A stretch of DNA of 50,222 nucleotides. Source: Colwellia sp. Its GTDB lineage: Bacteria > Pseudomonadota > Gammaproteobacteria > Enterobacterales > Alteromonadaceae. The notes beneath the pieces are model-generated. The model ran no database searches, had not been told where the DNA came from, and saw only the letters and a list, made by a program, of their open reading frames with translations. The DNA is taken from positions 1 through 50,222 of the forward strand of contig NVWU01000029.1 in the NCBI GenBank assembly GCA_002733765.1, given 5' to 3'. Made by a program: the position numbers and the translations under genes. Positions 15,158 to 24,742 of this stretch are shown piece by piece. Every line of letters starts with the position of its first letter. Position 1 is the stretch's first letter.

Positions 15158-16660
15158 TTGGCCTCACTATTACCAGCAGATATTTATCGCCATCAAAATG
15201 GTTTGAAGCATATCAATGTAAGTAATAGTGATGGCTTTAGCGCACTGTTTGTTGTTAATACCCCCATATTTGATAATAGTGGTGTTGCTCATGCTGTTGA
15301 ACACATGGTATTTCGTGGGAGTACCGCCTTTCCTCAACCAGAAACCTTATTTCAACTGACCTCACTAACCGATGCTAAAATTAATGCATCAACGTTTGCT
15401 AATACAACGTATTTTCATTGCCAAAGCCAGTGTGCTCATACTTTTATGTTGGCGGTTAATTATTTGTTAAACGGTTTGTTTAACCCGATTTTCAATGCTG
15501 AAGATTTACCGTGTGAAATTCATGATGGTAATGATAAAGGTGTTATTTATCAGGAATTAATTGCATCAGAACAAGCAGAGCAAAAAAGTACTGAAGAAAG
15601 TTCTAATAATAAGAACGATAAAAATAATTTTTGTTATGGTGGCATTAGTGCATCAATTGGTGACTTATCACTAAGTGACTTAACTGGCTTTCATCAACGT
15701 TTTTACCAAGCAAGCAATATTACCTTAGTTACCGCCAATGCTGATATTGAACAAATATCATACTTAATGACACTATTACCCAAGCAATCTAAACAGATAC
15801 AAGGTCATACGCAAGATAATGCACAAAAGCGTACACAAAAAAATAAAAATAACGAGCATCATCAAAAAAAATATCCTGCTGCAATCAACAAGCTTATTGC
15901 ACACTATCATTTGTGGCTGCATACTCCCTACTATCAAAAAATTGAAGACTACAAAGAAATTAAACAGACTGAAAAATTTTTAGTCTGTAATACAGACTCT
16001 TTAGCAATACTTCCCCACAGTAACTTAATCCCTTCCTTGGTTACCTTATCTAATAAACTAGTCAAAGACACTATTAACGAGCAAGCAATTGATGCTGGTA
16101 TAAGCGCTATGGCTATAAAAGGTATGGGTATAAAAAAACCAGCAAATAAAACCTTATTGCCTAACTTGTTTAACAAACTATGCCGACAAGCCAAAAAACA
16201 ATTAACTATAAATGAACTATCCCAAAATAAAGCAAACTGTCATCCAAACCACGTTGGCGTAAGTGATCAACGTAATGCGTTATGGCTAACCAATATTGGC
16301 GCTACTGAACAAGTACTCGCGACTATGACGAGTTACATTATTAGTGCGTATCCAAAATTTTTAGCTCCTCGCTGTCAAGGCCTGTGCTACGCAACTCAAG
16401 CATTAACCATTGAAAAATCAGCTTATCTCGCTATATATAATGCTTTTGATGTTAACCCCGACACTCGATTAAAAGAAGTTACGCTTTGTTTATTAACATT
16501 GAGCCAAGATAAACATTTTATCAGTATGAGCTTAGCGCTTGCTAAAATTAAATATTGCCAAATAGAGCAAGTGAATAATAACCAAGCAATGAGTATCACT
16601 CCTACTGATATATCTACCTACCTACAAACGTTAGCCAACAGTCATCATCCTAAAGTATGA
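15158..16660 (+). CDS. pqqF: PqqF-like M16 family zinc peptidase (short form)
   Basis: 500 aa starting with TTG at 15158, only 2 bp after pqqE. The inverted zinc motif HxxEH is intact (His45, Glu48, His49 in HAVEH), and the third ligand Glu133 lies in GVIYQE, 84 residues on. The opening LPADIYRHQNGLKHINVSNS is like PqqF. Full PqqF proteins have 760-880 aa; this one has about one M16 half plus a diverged helical second part with a Lys/Gln-rich insert (about 215-245). Its position directly after pqqE suggests it trims the cross-linked PqqA peptide. A partner half-peptidase elsewhere is possible. Confidence 0.8.
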   Translation: MASLLPADIYRHQNGLKHINVSNSDGFSALFVVNTPIFDNSGVAHAVEHMVFRGSTAFPQPETLFQLTSLTDAKINASTFANTTYFHCQSQCAHTFMLAVNYLLNGLFNPIFNAEDLPCEIHDGNDKGVIYQELIASEQAEQKSTEESSNNKNDKNNFCYGGISASIGDLSLSDLTGFHQRFYQASNITLVTANADIEQISYLMTLLPKQSKQIQGHTQDNAQKRTQKNKNNEHHQKKYPAAINKLIAHYHLWLHTPYYQKIEDYKEIKQTEKFLVCNTDSLAILPHSNLIPSLVTLSNKLVKDTINEQAIDAGISAMAIKGMGIKKPANKTLLPNLFNKLCRQAKKQLTINELSQNKANCHPNHVGVSDQRNALWLTNIGATEQVLATMTSYIISAYPKFLAPRCQGLCYATQALTIEKSAYLAIYNAFDVNPDTRLKEVTLCLLTLSQDKHFISMSLALAKIKYCQIEQVNNNQAMSITPTDISTYLQTLANSHHPKV

Positions 16661-16807
16661 GTTTTTTTATGCCAAGGAAGCATGGTTTAACTTGCCAATA
16701 AAACCCTATTATAACTATAGATAAACACTGTTTAATTACTGACGCGATAAATAATAAGACCACAGAAAAGGATCAAATTCCTGCTGGTCTAACATATGAG
16801 GTGAATT

Positions 16808-18328
16808 ATGATCTATACAAACCCGGGAAGCGAAAATTCTGTTGTTACTTTTAAATCAAGATATGAAAATTTTATCGGTGGTAAGTGGGTTGCTCCGGTA
16901 AAAGGAAATTATTTTACCAACACTACTCCGGTAACTGGTGAAGTGATTTGTGAAATTCCACGTTCAAGTGCTGAAGATATTGAATTAGCACTTGATGCTG
17001 CTCATGCGGCAAAAGCGGCATGGGGAAAAACCTCAGTACAAGAACGTTCAAACATATTATTAAAAATTGCCGATCGTATTGAAGAAAACCTTGAAGTTAT
17101 CGCCGTTGCTGAAACATGGGATAACGGTAAACCAGTTCGTGAAACGTTAAATGCTGATATCCCATTAACGGTTGATCATTTCCGCTATTATGCTGGTTGT
17201 ATCCGTGCGCAAGAAGGCACCATTTCAGAAATAGATAACGATACAGTGGCTTATCACTTCCATGAGCCTATTGGTGTTGTTGGTCAAATAATTCCGTGGA
17301 ACTTCCCTATGCTAATGGCCGCATGGAAATTAGCCCCAGCACTTGCCGCGGGTAACTGTATTATTCTTAAGCCTGCTGAGCAAACACCAGCAAGTATTCT
17401 TATCTTTATGGAATTGATTTCTGATTTATTACCTGATGGTGTTTTAAACATTGTTAATGGTTACGGTAAAGAAGCCGGTGAAGCCTTAGCAACAAGTACA
17501 CGTATTGGTAAAATTGCTTTTACTGGCTCAACCCCTGTTGGCCAACATATATTGAAATGTGCTGCAGAAAACTTAATCCCTTCTACTGTTGAGCTTGGCG
17601 GTAAGTCACCAAACATTTTCTTTAGTGATATCACTCAACACGAAGATGATTACCTTGATAAATGTGCTGAAGGTTTTGCTTTAGGTTTCTTTAACCAAGG
17701 TGAAGTATGTACCTGTCCTTCTCGTGCATTAGTACAAGAAGATATCTTTGATGAGTTCATGGAAAAAGTACTTGAGAAAACTAAAAACATCGTTCGAGGT
17801 AATCCTCTTGATGTTAACACTATGGTTGGCGCACAAGCGTCTAAAGAACAATATGAGAAAATTCAAGGTTACCTACAAATAGGTAAAGATGAAGGTGCTG
17901 TTGTACTTTCTGGTGGTGACGCTGAAAGTTTAGACGGCCCACTAGGAACAGGTTACTACATCCAACCAACTATTTTAAAAGGTAATAACTCAATGCGAGT
18001 TTTCCAAGAAGAAATTTTTGGTCCGGTAATCTCTGTTACTACGTTTAAAGATGAAGCTGAAGCTTTAGCAATTGCTAACGATACAGCGTTTGGTTTAGGT
18101 GCTGGTGTTTGGACACGTGATGCTAACCTTGCTCACCGTATGGGTCGTGGTATTGAATCTGGTCGTGTGTGGACTAACTGTTACCATTTATACCCTGCTC
18201 ATGCCGCATTTGGTGGTTATAAAAAATCAGGTATTGGCCGTGAAACGCATAAAATGATGCTTGATCATTACCAACAAACTAAGTGCTTATTAGTTAGCTA
18301 TAGCACTAGCCCATTAGGTTTCTTTTAA
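16808..18328 (+). CDS. NAD-dependent aldehyde dehydrogenase (acetaldehyde type)
   Basis: 506 aa, the length of the AldB/ExaC/AcoD group. Catalytic Cys301 sits in [12 protein letters not shown], the double-cysteine form typical of this group, and the general base Glu262 in VELGGKSPN. The NAD-binding loop reads [13 protein letters not shown] lies before the ATG. In Pseudomonas, ExaC removes the acetaldehyde made by the PQQ ethanol dehydrogenase and sits beside exaA and the pqq genes, so the position after pqqF fits the same role. It is a separate unit with a 147-bp leader, and codon use is strongly biased, suggesting high expression. Confidence 0.9.
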   Translation: MIYTNPGSENSVVTFKSRYENFIGGKWVAPVKGNYFTNTTPVTGEVICEIPRSSAEDIELALDAAHAAKAAWGKTSVQERSNILLKIADRIEENLEVIAVAETWDNGKPVRETLNADIPLTVDHFRYYAGCIRAQEGTISEIDNDTVAYHFHEPIGVVGQIIPWNFPMLMAAWKLAPALAAGNCIILKPAEQTPASILIFMELISDLLPDGVLNIVNGYGKEAGEALATSTRIGKIAFTGSTPVGQHILKCAAENLIPSTVELGGKSPNIFFSDITQHEDDYLDKCAEGFALGFFNQGEVCTCPSRALVQEDIFDEFMEKVLEKTKNIVRGNPLDVNTMVGAQASKEQYEKIQGYLQIGKDEGAVVLSGGDAESLDGPLGTGYYIQPTILKGNNSMRVFQEEIFGPVISVTTFKDEAEALAIANDTAFGLGAGVWTRDANLAHRMGRGIESGRVWTNCYHLYPAHAAFGGYKKSGIGRETHKMMLDHYQQTKCLLVSYSTSPLGFF

Positions 18329-18340
18329 ATAGTAATATAG

Positions 18341-18372
18341 GCCCTTTTTTTCCATTGAAGGGCTTAATTTGT
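18341..18372 (+). terminator. Probable terminator after the aldehyde dehydrogenase
   Basis: GCCCTT (18341-18346) pairs with AAGGGC (18358-18363) and is followed by TTAATTTGTT. The stem is short, and readthrough into the next gene 18 bp on is likely. Confidence 0.4.
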
Positions 18373-18389
18373 TACTTTCGGAGTCTAAT

Positions 18390-20534
18390 ATGAATCGTAT
18401 TTCCTTATTAAGGCTCCATTTTTATTTTTTCTTCTTATTTTTTTGCCTTTCCCTAAAACCAACTTTTGCTTTTGATGAGTCAAACTCTTTTAAAAATAGT
18501 GATGTCACTGCCATCCCTGTAGATATAAAAGCTATTTTTCCTAGTGCTACTCGTATTGGCCAACCTGATGCTAACTTAGCAACCATTCCTGTTTATCAGC
18601 TTAGTCAATTACTAGGCTATGTTTTTGAATCTGACGATTTTACCGATTTTATTGGCTTTTCAGGTCAAACTATTAATCTATTAATTGGTATTGATATTAA
18701 TGGCGTATTTGCTGGTTTTAAAGTACTCAATCATCATGAGCCTATTTTTTTACATGGTCTTGGCGAACAACCTATGTTTGACTTTATCGACCAATATAAA
18801 GGCCATTCTATCAAAGAGCGGTATATTATTAATGCACAAGACACCAGTACTCCCGGTATTACTAACTTTGATGGTATAACAAGAGCAACTGTTTCCGTAA
18901 TGGTGATTAACGATACAATTATTGCTTCAGCTTTAAAAGTCGCCAGAGCTAAATTAGAAGGCTTCGCTGCTGCTGCGACAGTAAAAATTGACACTGATTT
19001 CTTCCAAAAGTTAAGCCTCAAACAATTAATAGAACAAGGTCATATATCACACTGGCAAGTCAGTACAAAACAAAGCTTAAAGTTAGCAGCAGGTGTCTCT
19101 AATGAACTAGTCAGTACTATTGATGAATTAGTACAAGACGCTGAGGACAATGGCGATAGTAACGGTGAAAACTTTATTGAGTTATATTTTGCCTTTGTTA
19201 ACATTCCTATTATTGGTAAAAACCTTTTAGGTGAATTGGAATATCAGCGTTTACTAGAGAGCCTAAAGTCTGGTGAACATGCATTAATGGTGTTTAATCG
19301 TGGCACTTATTCTTATATCAGTGAAGACTTTACTCCTCAAACAGTGCCAGCCCGCCTCAGCATTGTTCAAGGCGAGTTTCCGGTAGACATTCGTGATATT
19401 GATTTTTATAGCTACTATGATCCTTCGTTCAATATAGAAATCCCCAATATTAACCAACAAAATATCTTTAGAATAAAATCTCAATCAGGCTTCGAAGTAA
19501 GCCAACCTTTTGAAGTATCACTCGCGATAAATTATAGTCAGTCATTCTTGAGCACACAGCAATATCAATTCACTAACGCGCTGGTTTTACCAAAAAAATT
19601 ATTTTACACACCTAAAGTTGTCATAGAAAAAAAACAAGCTTTATGGGTAAGAATATGGCTAGGTCGTAGTAGTGAAATAGCGGTACTTTCACTATACCTC
19701 ATTATTTTATCCTTATTGTTTTTGAAACAAAAAGAGCTTGCTCGTCATGTTAATGCTATCCATAGAATACGCTTAACTATGTTGGTATTTACTATTTTTT
19801 ATATCGGTTATTACAGCCAAGGTCAACTATCGGTTGTTAATATTTATACTTTACTATTATCGTTAGTTAATGGTTTTAGGCTTGAAGTGTTTTTATTAGA
19901 CCCTATTATTTTTATCCTGTGGGTATTTGTATTCATCAGTCTATTTCTTTTCGGACGAGGTCTCTTTTGCGGTTGGTTATGCCCTTTTGGTGCCCTTCAA
20001 GAAATAATGAGTTTATTGGCAAAGAAATTAAGTATAAAGCAAATAAAAATATCACCAAAACATCACAGGTATGCACAGAAAATTAAGTACATTATTTTAT
20101 TCACCTTGCTCGCTACCTCATTTTATTCTCTGTCATTAGCAGAGCAACTTGCTGAAATAGAGCCTTTTAAAACCAGCCTCACGTTAAATTTTGTTCGCTA
20201 CTGGCCTTTTGTACTCTATGCTGTACTTTTACTTCTTTTAAGTTTAAAAATTCATAAATTTTATTGTCGTTATCTTTGCCCTTTAGGTGCAGGATTAGCC
20301 ATTATTGGCCGCTTTCCACTATTGAAATGGTTAAGAAGACGAAAAGAGTGTGGCAGCCCTTGTCAATTATGTCGTAATAAAAAATGCGAAATAGATGCAA
20401 TCAATAGTAATGGTTCAATTGATTACAGCGAATGTGTTCAGTGTTTAGAGTGTTTAGTTACTATTGAAAGTCCTAAATTATGTGTTGTTAATAAATACAG
20501 TAATCGGCCCATTAAAATAAAAAGAGTAGCCTAA
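18390..20534 (+). CDS. NosR/NirI-like flavin and 4Fe-4S membrane protein
   Basis: 714 aa from ATG 18390, preceded by GGAG. A signal helix (about 9-30) is followed by a periplasmic FMN-binding domain; DGITRAT (residues 161-167) matches the flavinylation motif, with Thr167 as the likely covalent FMN site. After about residue 420 come several membrane helices with two CxxxCP motifs, GLFCGWLCPFGALQE and FYCRYLCPLGAG, and a C-terminal ferredoxin-like part with CGSPCQLCRNKKC and CVQCLEC. This is the layout of NosR and NirI, which move electrons across the membrane. No nos genes are near; here it sits between an aldehyde dehydrogenase and a NosP/NahK pair in a PQQ locus. Confidence 0.88.
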   Translation: MNRISLLRLHFYFFFLFFCLSLKPTFAFDESNSFKNSDVTAIPVDIKAIFPSATRIGQPDANLATIPVYQLSQLLGYVFESDDFTDFIGFSGQTINLLIGIDINGVFAGFKVLNHHEPIFLHGLGEQPMFDFIDQYKGHSIKERYIINAQDTSTPGITNFDGITRATVSVMVINDTIIASALKVARAKLEGFAAAATVKIDTDFFQKLSLKQLIEQGHISHWQVSTKQSLKLAAGVSNELVSTIDELVQDAEDNGDSNGENFIELYFAFVNIPIIGKNLLGELEYQRLLESLKSGEHALMVFNRGTYSYISEDFTPQTVPARLSIVQGEFPVDIRDIDFYSYYDPSFNIEIPNINQQNIFRIKSQSGFEVSQPFEVSLAINYSQSFLSTQQYQFTNALVLPKKLFYTPKVVIEKKQALWVRIWLGRSSEIAVLSLYLIILSLLFLKQKELARHVNAIHRIRLTMLVFTIFYIGYYSQGQLSVVNIYTLLLSLVNGFRLEVFLLDPIIFILWVFVFISLFLFGRGLFCGWLCPFGALQEIMSLLAKKLSIKQIKISPKHHRYAQKIKYIILFTLLATSFYSLSLAEQLAEIEPFKTSLTLNFVRYWPFVLYAVLLLLLSLKIHKFYCRYLCPLGAGLAIIGRFPLLKWLRRRKECGSPCQLCRNKKCEIDAINSNGSIDYSECVQCLECLVTIESPKLCVVNKYSNRPIKIKRVA

Positions 20535-20824
20535 AATGGTTAAGTAGTAGGGTCTATATTGCATATTTATTAGCATATACCCATGCCACTTCAAGATGCA
20601 TAATATACGCCTTTTAAACTCGTATATTGAGGTGGTATAGGTATATATTTACTCAAGAGCTCATTAATAATGTCATCTTCAATAGTTGTCACCAAACAGC
20701 CATTATTTTTTAAAGTGGACTTTCAGCCTAAAAGACCACTAAAATGACATTCCTTGTCAATCGTAAATTTTTCCTTAGTAATTTGCATTGTCATATAAAA
20801 ATATTAACCCTATTAGGCAGAGTC
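20535..20824. other. 290-bp intergenic gap with an imperfect palindromic repeat
   Basis: An inverted repeat spans 20575-20646: outer ATATACC/GGTATAT, then CCACTTCAA paired with TTGAGGTGG, and inner TATACG/CGTATA. It resembles intergenic palindromes dispersed in Alteromonadales genomes, and may act as terminator or RNA-processing site for the NosR-like gene. The rest appears to be promoter DNA for the following operon. Confidence 0.45.
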
Positions 20825-21991
20825 ATGACAAATATAAAAACAATAGTCGCTGTTAGTAAATCAATTGATGCCTTAAAAGCCAGTAAAGAAATACAACAAC
20901 AGTTAAATCATCCTGATATTGATTTTGTACTTTTTTACTGCTCGGCGGTCTATCAGTTAGATGAATTAGCCGCAGCAATGACCCAATCTTTTAAAGGTAT
21001 CGACCTTGTAGGCTGTACCACTGCCGGTGAGTTTAGTAGTGATGGCTGTGAGCAAAAGTCTATTGTTGCCATAGGGTTTTCCGGTAAATACTTTTCTATT
21101 AGTACTAAGCCAGTAGAGTCTATGGGCGAGTTTGATATTGTTGATGCACAAAACACCATAAATGAACTCACTGAACAGTGTCGTTTGAAAGCGCTTGCGC
21201 CAATACAAGAAAATAGTTTTCTACTGACGTTGCTCGATGGGTTATCAACAAAAGAAGAACAGTTCTTACAAACCTTAAACTCTGCTACAGGAGGAATTCC
21301 ACATTTTGGCGGCTCAGCAGGTGATGATGTAAATTTAGCCAATACGCACATTTTTTACCAAAATAAATTTCATCAACAAGCGGCAATTGTCATTTTGATC
21401 AATACCAAATGCGCATTTGAAGTATTTAATTGCAACCATATCAAATGCCCTACCGAAAAATTAGTGGTCACTGAAGCTAATATTGAAAATAGAACGGTGT
21501 ACGAACTCAACGCGATGCCCGCCGCAATTGAATACGCAAAATTACTCAATATGGATGTCAATGATTTAACGCCGGAAGTATTTTCACTTCATCCCCTTGC
21601 CGTAAAAGTAGGCGGGCAATACTATATTCGCTCTATACAAAAGGTCAATATAGACGATTTAAGTTTAACTTTTTATTGTGCAATTGATGTTGGTATTGTA
21701 CTCACCGCGGTTGATATGGATGATATTTTTAATTCCTTAAATAATAAATTAGAAAGTATTACCCAGCGCTTTGGGAAATCTGAACTAGTGCTTTCTTGTG
21801 ACTGTTTTTTACGTCGTATTGAAATTGAACAAAAAGAATTAAGAGAAAGAGCAAGAGTTTTATATGCCAAATATAACATCACAGGCTTTAACAGCTACGG
21901 TGAACATATTAATGGCATTCACTTAAACCAAACTTTTGCCGGTGTTTTTATTGCAGAAAATGAGTCAAAGGAGAATAAAGTTAATGAATGA
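20825..21991 (+). CDS. nosP: NosP-type FIST domain sensor protein
   Basis: 388 aa from the ATG at 20825, which follows AGGCAG; an upstream in-frame start would add 27 hydrophobic, poorly conserved residues. The N-terminal FIST domain includes LVGCTTAGEFSSDGCEQKSI and a GGSAGDD motif near residue 160; the C-terminal FIST_C domain ends with NSYGEHINGIHLNQTF. In Pseudomonas, Shewanella and Vibrio such a gene lies directly before a NahK-type kinase and encodes NosP, a haem protein that senses nitric oxide and controls the kinase. Its stop overlaps the kinase start by a few bases, so the same pairing is very likely. Haem binding is not proven by sequence. Confidence 0.85.
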   Translation: MTNIKTIVAVSKSIDALKASKEIQQQLNHPDIDFVLFYCSAVYQLDELAAAMTQSFKGIDLVGCTTAGEFSSDGCEQKSIVAIGFSGKYFSISTKPVESMGEFDIVDAQNTINELTEQCRLKALAPIQENSFLLTLLDGLSTKEEQFLQTLNSATGGIPHFGGSAGDDVNLANTHIFYQNKFHQQAAIVILINTKCAFEVFNCNHIKCPTEKLVVTEANIENRTVYELNAMPAAIEYAKLLNMDVNDLTPEVFSLHPLAVKVGGQYYIRSIQKVNIDDLSLTFYCAIDVGIVLTAVDMDDIFNSLNNKLESITQRFGKSELVLSCDCFLRRIEIEQKELRERARVLYAKYNITGFNSYGEHINGIHLNQTFAGVFIAENESKENKVNE

Positions 21992-24533
21992 CAGTTGTAA
22001 TAAAGACTCATTAGTTGATCAAATAACACAGCTTAAAGAACAGAATGCGATATTAACAAAAATTAATCACGCATTAATGGAGCGAGTAGAAAATCATGGT
22101 AATCATTTTGCCCCTTACGATGCATTTGAAAACTCAGTCTATCTAGCTAAACAGGTAAAAGAAAAAACCCAAGAGTTGAAAAGTACGCTAGCTGAGTTAG
22201 AACGCAGTAACCGAGCATTAACACAAGCAAATAACAAAGCGAATCTATTTAAACAACGTTTTATTGATGCTATTGAGAGTATATCAGAAGCGTTTGTTTT
22301 GCTTGATGGTGATGGCAGAATTATTCTACAAAACAGTACTTTTTCTTCTTTTTGGGAGAGTTTAGGCCTTGCTACTGATGTCGGTGTGAACCTTAAAGAC
22401 TTAAAAGACAGAGCTAAAAATCTTGGCATTATTCGCCATGTTCATCCCGGTGATGCCTATAATATTAATCCCGTCTATAAATTATCAAATGGTCGATGGT
22501 TTCAATTAAATGAGCGCCGCACGATGGAAGGTGGTTGGGTAATGCTTTATAGCGATATTACCGCATTAAAAAATGCCGAAAATGTTCGATACGAACAAGG
22601 CATGGCTAACAAGTCTTTTTTATTGCAAAGTTTAGTTGATAACCTTTCTCAAGGGGTAGTATTAATTAGCAGCCAGCAACAAATTGAAGTATGGAATAAT
22701 CGCTTTGCACAAATAAGTCAGTTATCTCCTATCCTACTCAATGAAAAGCCCTATTTTTCTAATATCCATAATTTAACTGAACTTGATTTAGCGCCTAAAA
22801 AAGAACACGCTTACCATGTACAAATATTGTCCAATGGTACTGTTGTCGAAATAAGAGATCATCCCTTAAGTAACGGTAAATTAATTAAAACATATACTGA
22901 TATTACCGAACGACATCGCTATGCCGAGTCATTGAAAAAAAGTGAAAATTGGTTACGCTTAATCACAGATAACGTACCCGCTATGATTGCTTACGTGGGA
23001 GCAGATCTTAAATTTCAATTTACCAACCAAGTTTATATGGACTGGTATGGTCATTCTGTATCAGAACTTTATAAATTAGAAGAGCACCAAAACCGTACTA
23101 ATTTTGATTTTAGTAAAGTAGAGCCTTACGTCAATAAAGCACTTGCTGGAGAAAGTGTTATTTTTGAGACAGAAGAAAAAAACCTAGCAGGCGAACTTTC
23201 TTATTTATTAAAATCCTATGTACCCAATATTGATACTGAAGGTCAAGTGCTTGGTTTTTTTGTGCTTATACGTGATATTACCGCCCGCAGAAAAAATGCC
23301 TTAGCCCTGCAAAAAGCCCATGATTTATTAGAAGTTAGAGTACAAGAGCGTACTTCTCAATTACAGACAGAAGTCGAAGGCCATCGACAAGCACAAATTA
23401 GTTTAGTCAAAGCAACCAAAGACGCAGACGAAGCTAATATGTCTAAAACTAAGTTTCTTGCCGCCGTTAGCCATGATTTATTACAACCTTTAAATGCAGC
23501 ACAATTATTCAATAGCTCACTATCAGAGCAAGTACACAATACCAATTTAGCGCCTATTGTAAATTCGGTTGATGCTTCACTCAGTGATTTAGAAAACTTA
23601 ATTTGTACCTTGGTCGATATTTCCAAACTTGATGCTGGCGTTGTTAGAGCAGACAAGTCTTCGTTTAAACTGGCTGACTTACTTGATAATTTAGCCAATG
23701 AATATCAGCAACAAGCACCTCAATATGAGGTTACGTTACATTACGTAGCAACCGATATAATTGTACATAGTGATAGTGTTTTATTAGCGCGCGTATTACG
23801 TAACTTTCTTTCCAATGCTTTTAGATACACAGAAAATGGCAAAGTATTACTTGGCTGTAGAAGACAAGGTGATACTGTTTCTATTGAAGTCTGGGACAAT
23901 GGCGTTGGTATAGCTAAAGAGAAAATCAACGAAATTTTTCAAGAATTTAAACGGTTAAAATCATCAAAAGTAGCTTTTAGAAATGGTTTAGGCTTAGGCT
24001 TAGCCATTGTCGATAAAATAGCTAAAGTACTAGAGCATTCTATTAAAGTGGACTCGGTTCAAGGCAAAGGGTCAATGTTCTCTATTCGAGTGCCGATAGG
24101 AAGAATTGATCAGCTTCCTGTAGATAATTCTCTCCCTTCCCAAGCTTTACACAACACTATTTTAGCGCAACGTGTTATTTGGGTTATCGATAATGATGCC
24201 AATATATGTGCTGGTATGATGCGTTTACTCGGCGGGTGGGATTGTACGGTTATAACCGCTATCAGCCTTGAACACCTTGAGAAACAAGTGGATATTTATC
24301 AAGATCATGCTGACATATTAATTGTTGATTACCATTTAGATAACGATGAAACAGGTTTGTCTGCTGCTAACGTTATTAATAAAGGTCGAACCTTAGCAAT
24401 ACCGACTTTAATGATCACGGCAAACTATAGTAAATCACTAAAAAAGGCAGTAGAAAATACAGGAATATTACTGCTTAATAAGCCAGTAAAACCAATGAAA
24501 CTAAAAACAACCATGTTACATTTATTAAGATAA
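21984..24533 (+). CDS. nahK: NahK-type hybrid histidine kinase with PAS domains
   Basis: 849 aa from ATG 21984 (ribosome site AAGGAG), overlapping the end of nosP by 8 bp. Residues 1-85 form a coiled coil; three PAS domains follow (about 90-200, 210-310 and 325-450), then a second coiled coil. The phospho-acceptor His497 lies in AAVSHDLLQPLNAAQLF, the distinctive H-box of the NahK/ErcS' family. The ATPase domain shows NFLSNAFRYTENG, DNGVGI and GLGLAIV. A C-terminal receiver domain (about 730-849) has acceptor Asp782 in VDYHLD and the conserved Lys in LLNKPVKP. NahK homologues feed phosphate into biofilm or alcohol-oxidation control. Here the likely input is NosP, and the output is perhaps the LuxR regulator at 31270. 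Confidence 0.92.
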   Translation: MNDSCNKDSLVDQITQLKEQNAILTKINHALMERVENHGNHFAPYDAFENSVYLAKQVKEKTQELKSTLAELERSNRALTQANNKANLFKQRFIDAIESISEAFVLLDGDGRIILQNSTFSSFWESLGLATDVGVNLKDLKDRAKNLGIIRHVHPGDAYNINPVYKLSNGRWFQLNERRTMEGGWVMLYSDITALKNAENVRYEQGMANKSFLLQSLVDNLSQGVVLISSQQQIEVWNNRFAQISQLSPILLNEKPYFSNIHNLTELDLAPKKEHAYHVQILSNGTVVEIRDHPLSNGKLIKTYTDITERHRYAESLKKSENWLRLITDNVPAMIAYVGADLKFQFTNQVYMDWYGHSVSELYKLEEHQNRTNFDFSKVEPYVNKALAGESVIFETEEKNLAGELSYLLKSYVPNIDTEGQVLGFFVLIRDITARRKNALALQKAHDLLEVRVQERTSQLQTEVEGHRQAQISLVKATKDADEANMSKTKFLAAVSHDLLQPLNAAQLFNSSLSEQVHNTNLAPIVNSVDASLSDLENLICTLVDISKLDAGVVRADKSSFKLADLLDNLANEYQQQAPQYEVTLHYVATDIIVHSDSVLLARVLRNFLSNAFRYTENGKVLLGCRRQGDTVSIEVWDNGVGIAKEKINEIFQEFKRLKSSKVAFRNGLGLGLAIVDKIAKVLEHSIKVDSVQGKGSMFSIRVPIGRIDQLPVDNSLPSQALHNTILAQRVIWVIDNDANICAGMMRLLGGWDCTVITAISLEHLEKQVDIYQDHADILIVDYHLDNDETGLSAANVINKGRTLAIPTLMITANYSKSLKKAVENTGILLLNKPVKPMKLKTTMLHLLR

Positions 24534-24575
24534 ATATAGCAGGTACTATTCAGTATTCCCTTCGTGAAATTAGTT

Positions 24576-24609
24576 GTAAATCCCTCCTACCTTAGTAGGA
24601 GGGATTTAC
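24576..24609. terminator. Very stable hairpin after nahK
   Basis: Perfect 15-bp arms GTAAATCCCTCCTAC and GTAGGAGGGATTTAC enclose a 4-nt CTTA loop. It probably ends the nosP-nahK transcript. It lacks a following T-run on the plus strand (GACACATC), so it may act by RNA protection or be a small dispersed repeat. Confidence 0.65.
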
Positions 24610-24742
24610 AGACACATCAACATAACAAATTGTTTTATAAGTGATTATTATCAAGTTATTTTCCATCAGAAATACTATAGAATATTCCATTACTTAGTTA
24701 TTCACGTTACATTACTCATGAGTTTATAACTAAGGAAAAATA

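Noticed and set aside
18390..20534. Part of a nitrous oxide reductase operon
   Set aside because: No nosZ, nosD, nosF, nosY or nosL-like genes lie on either side.
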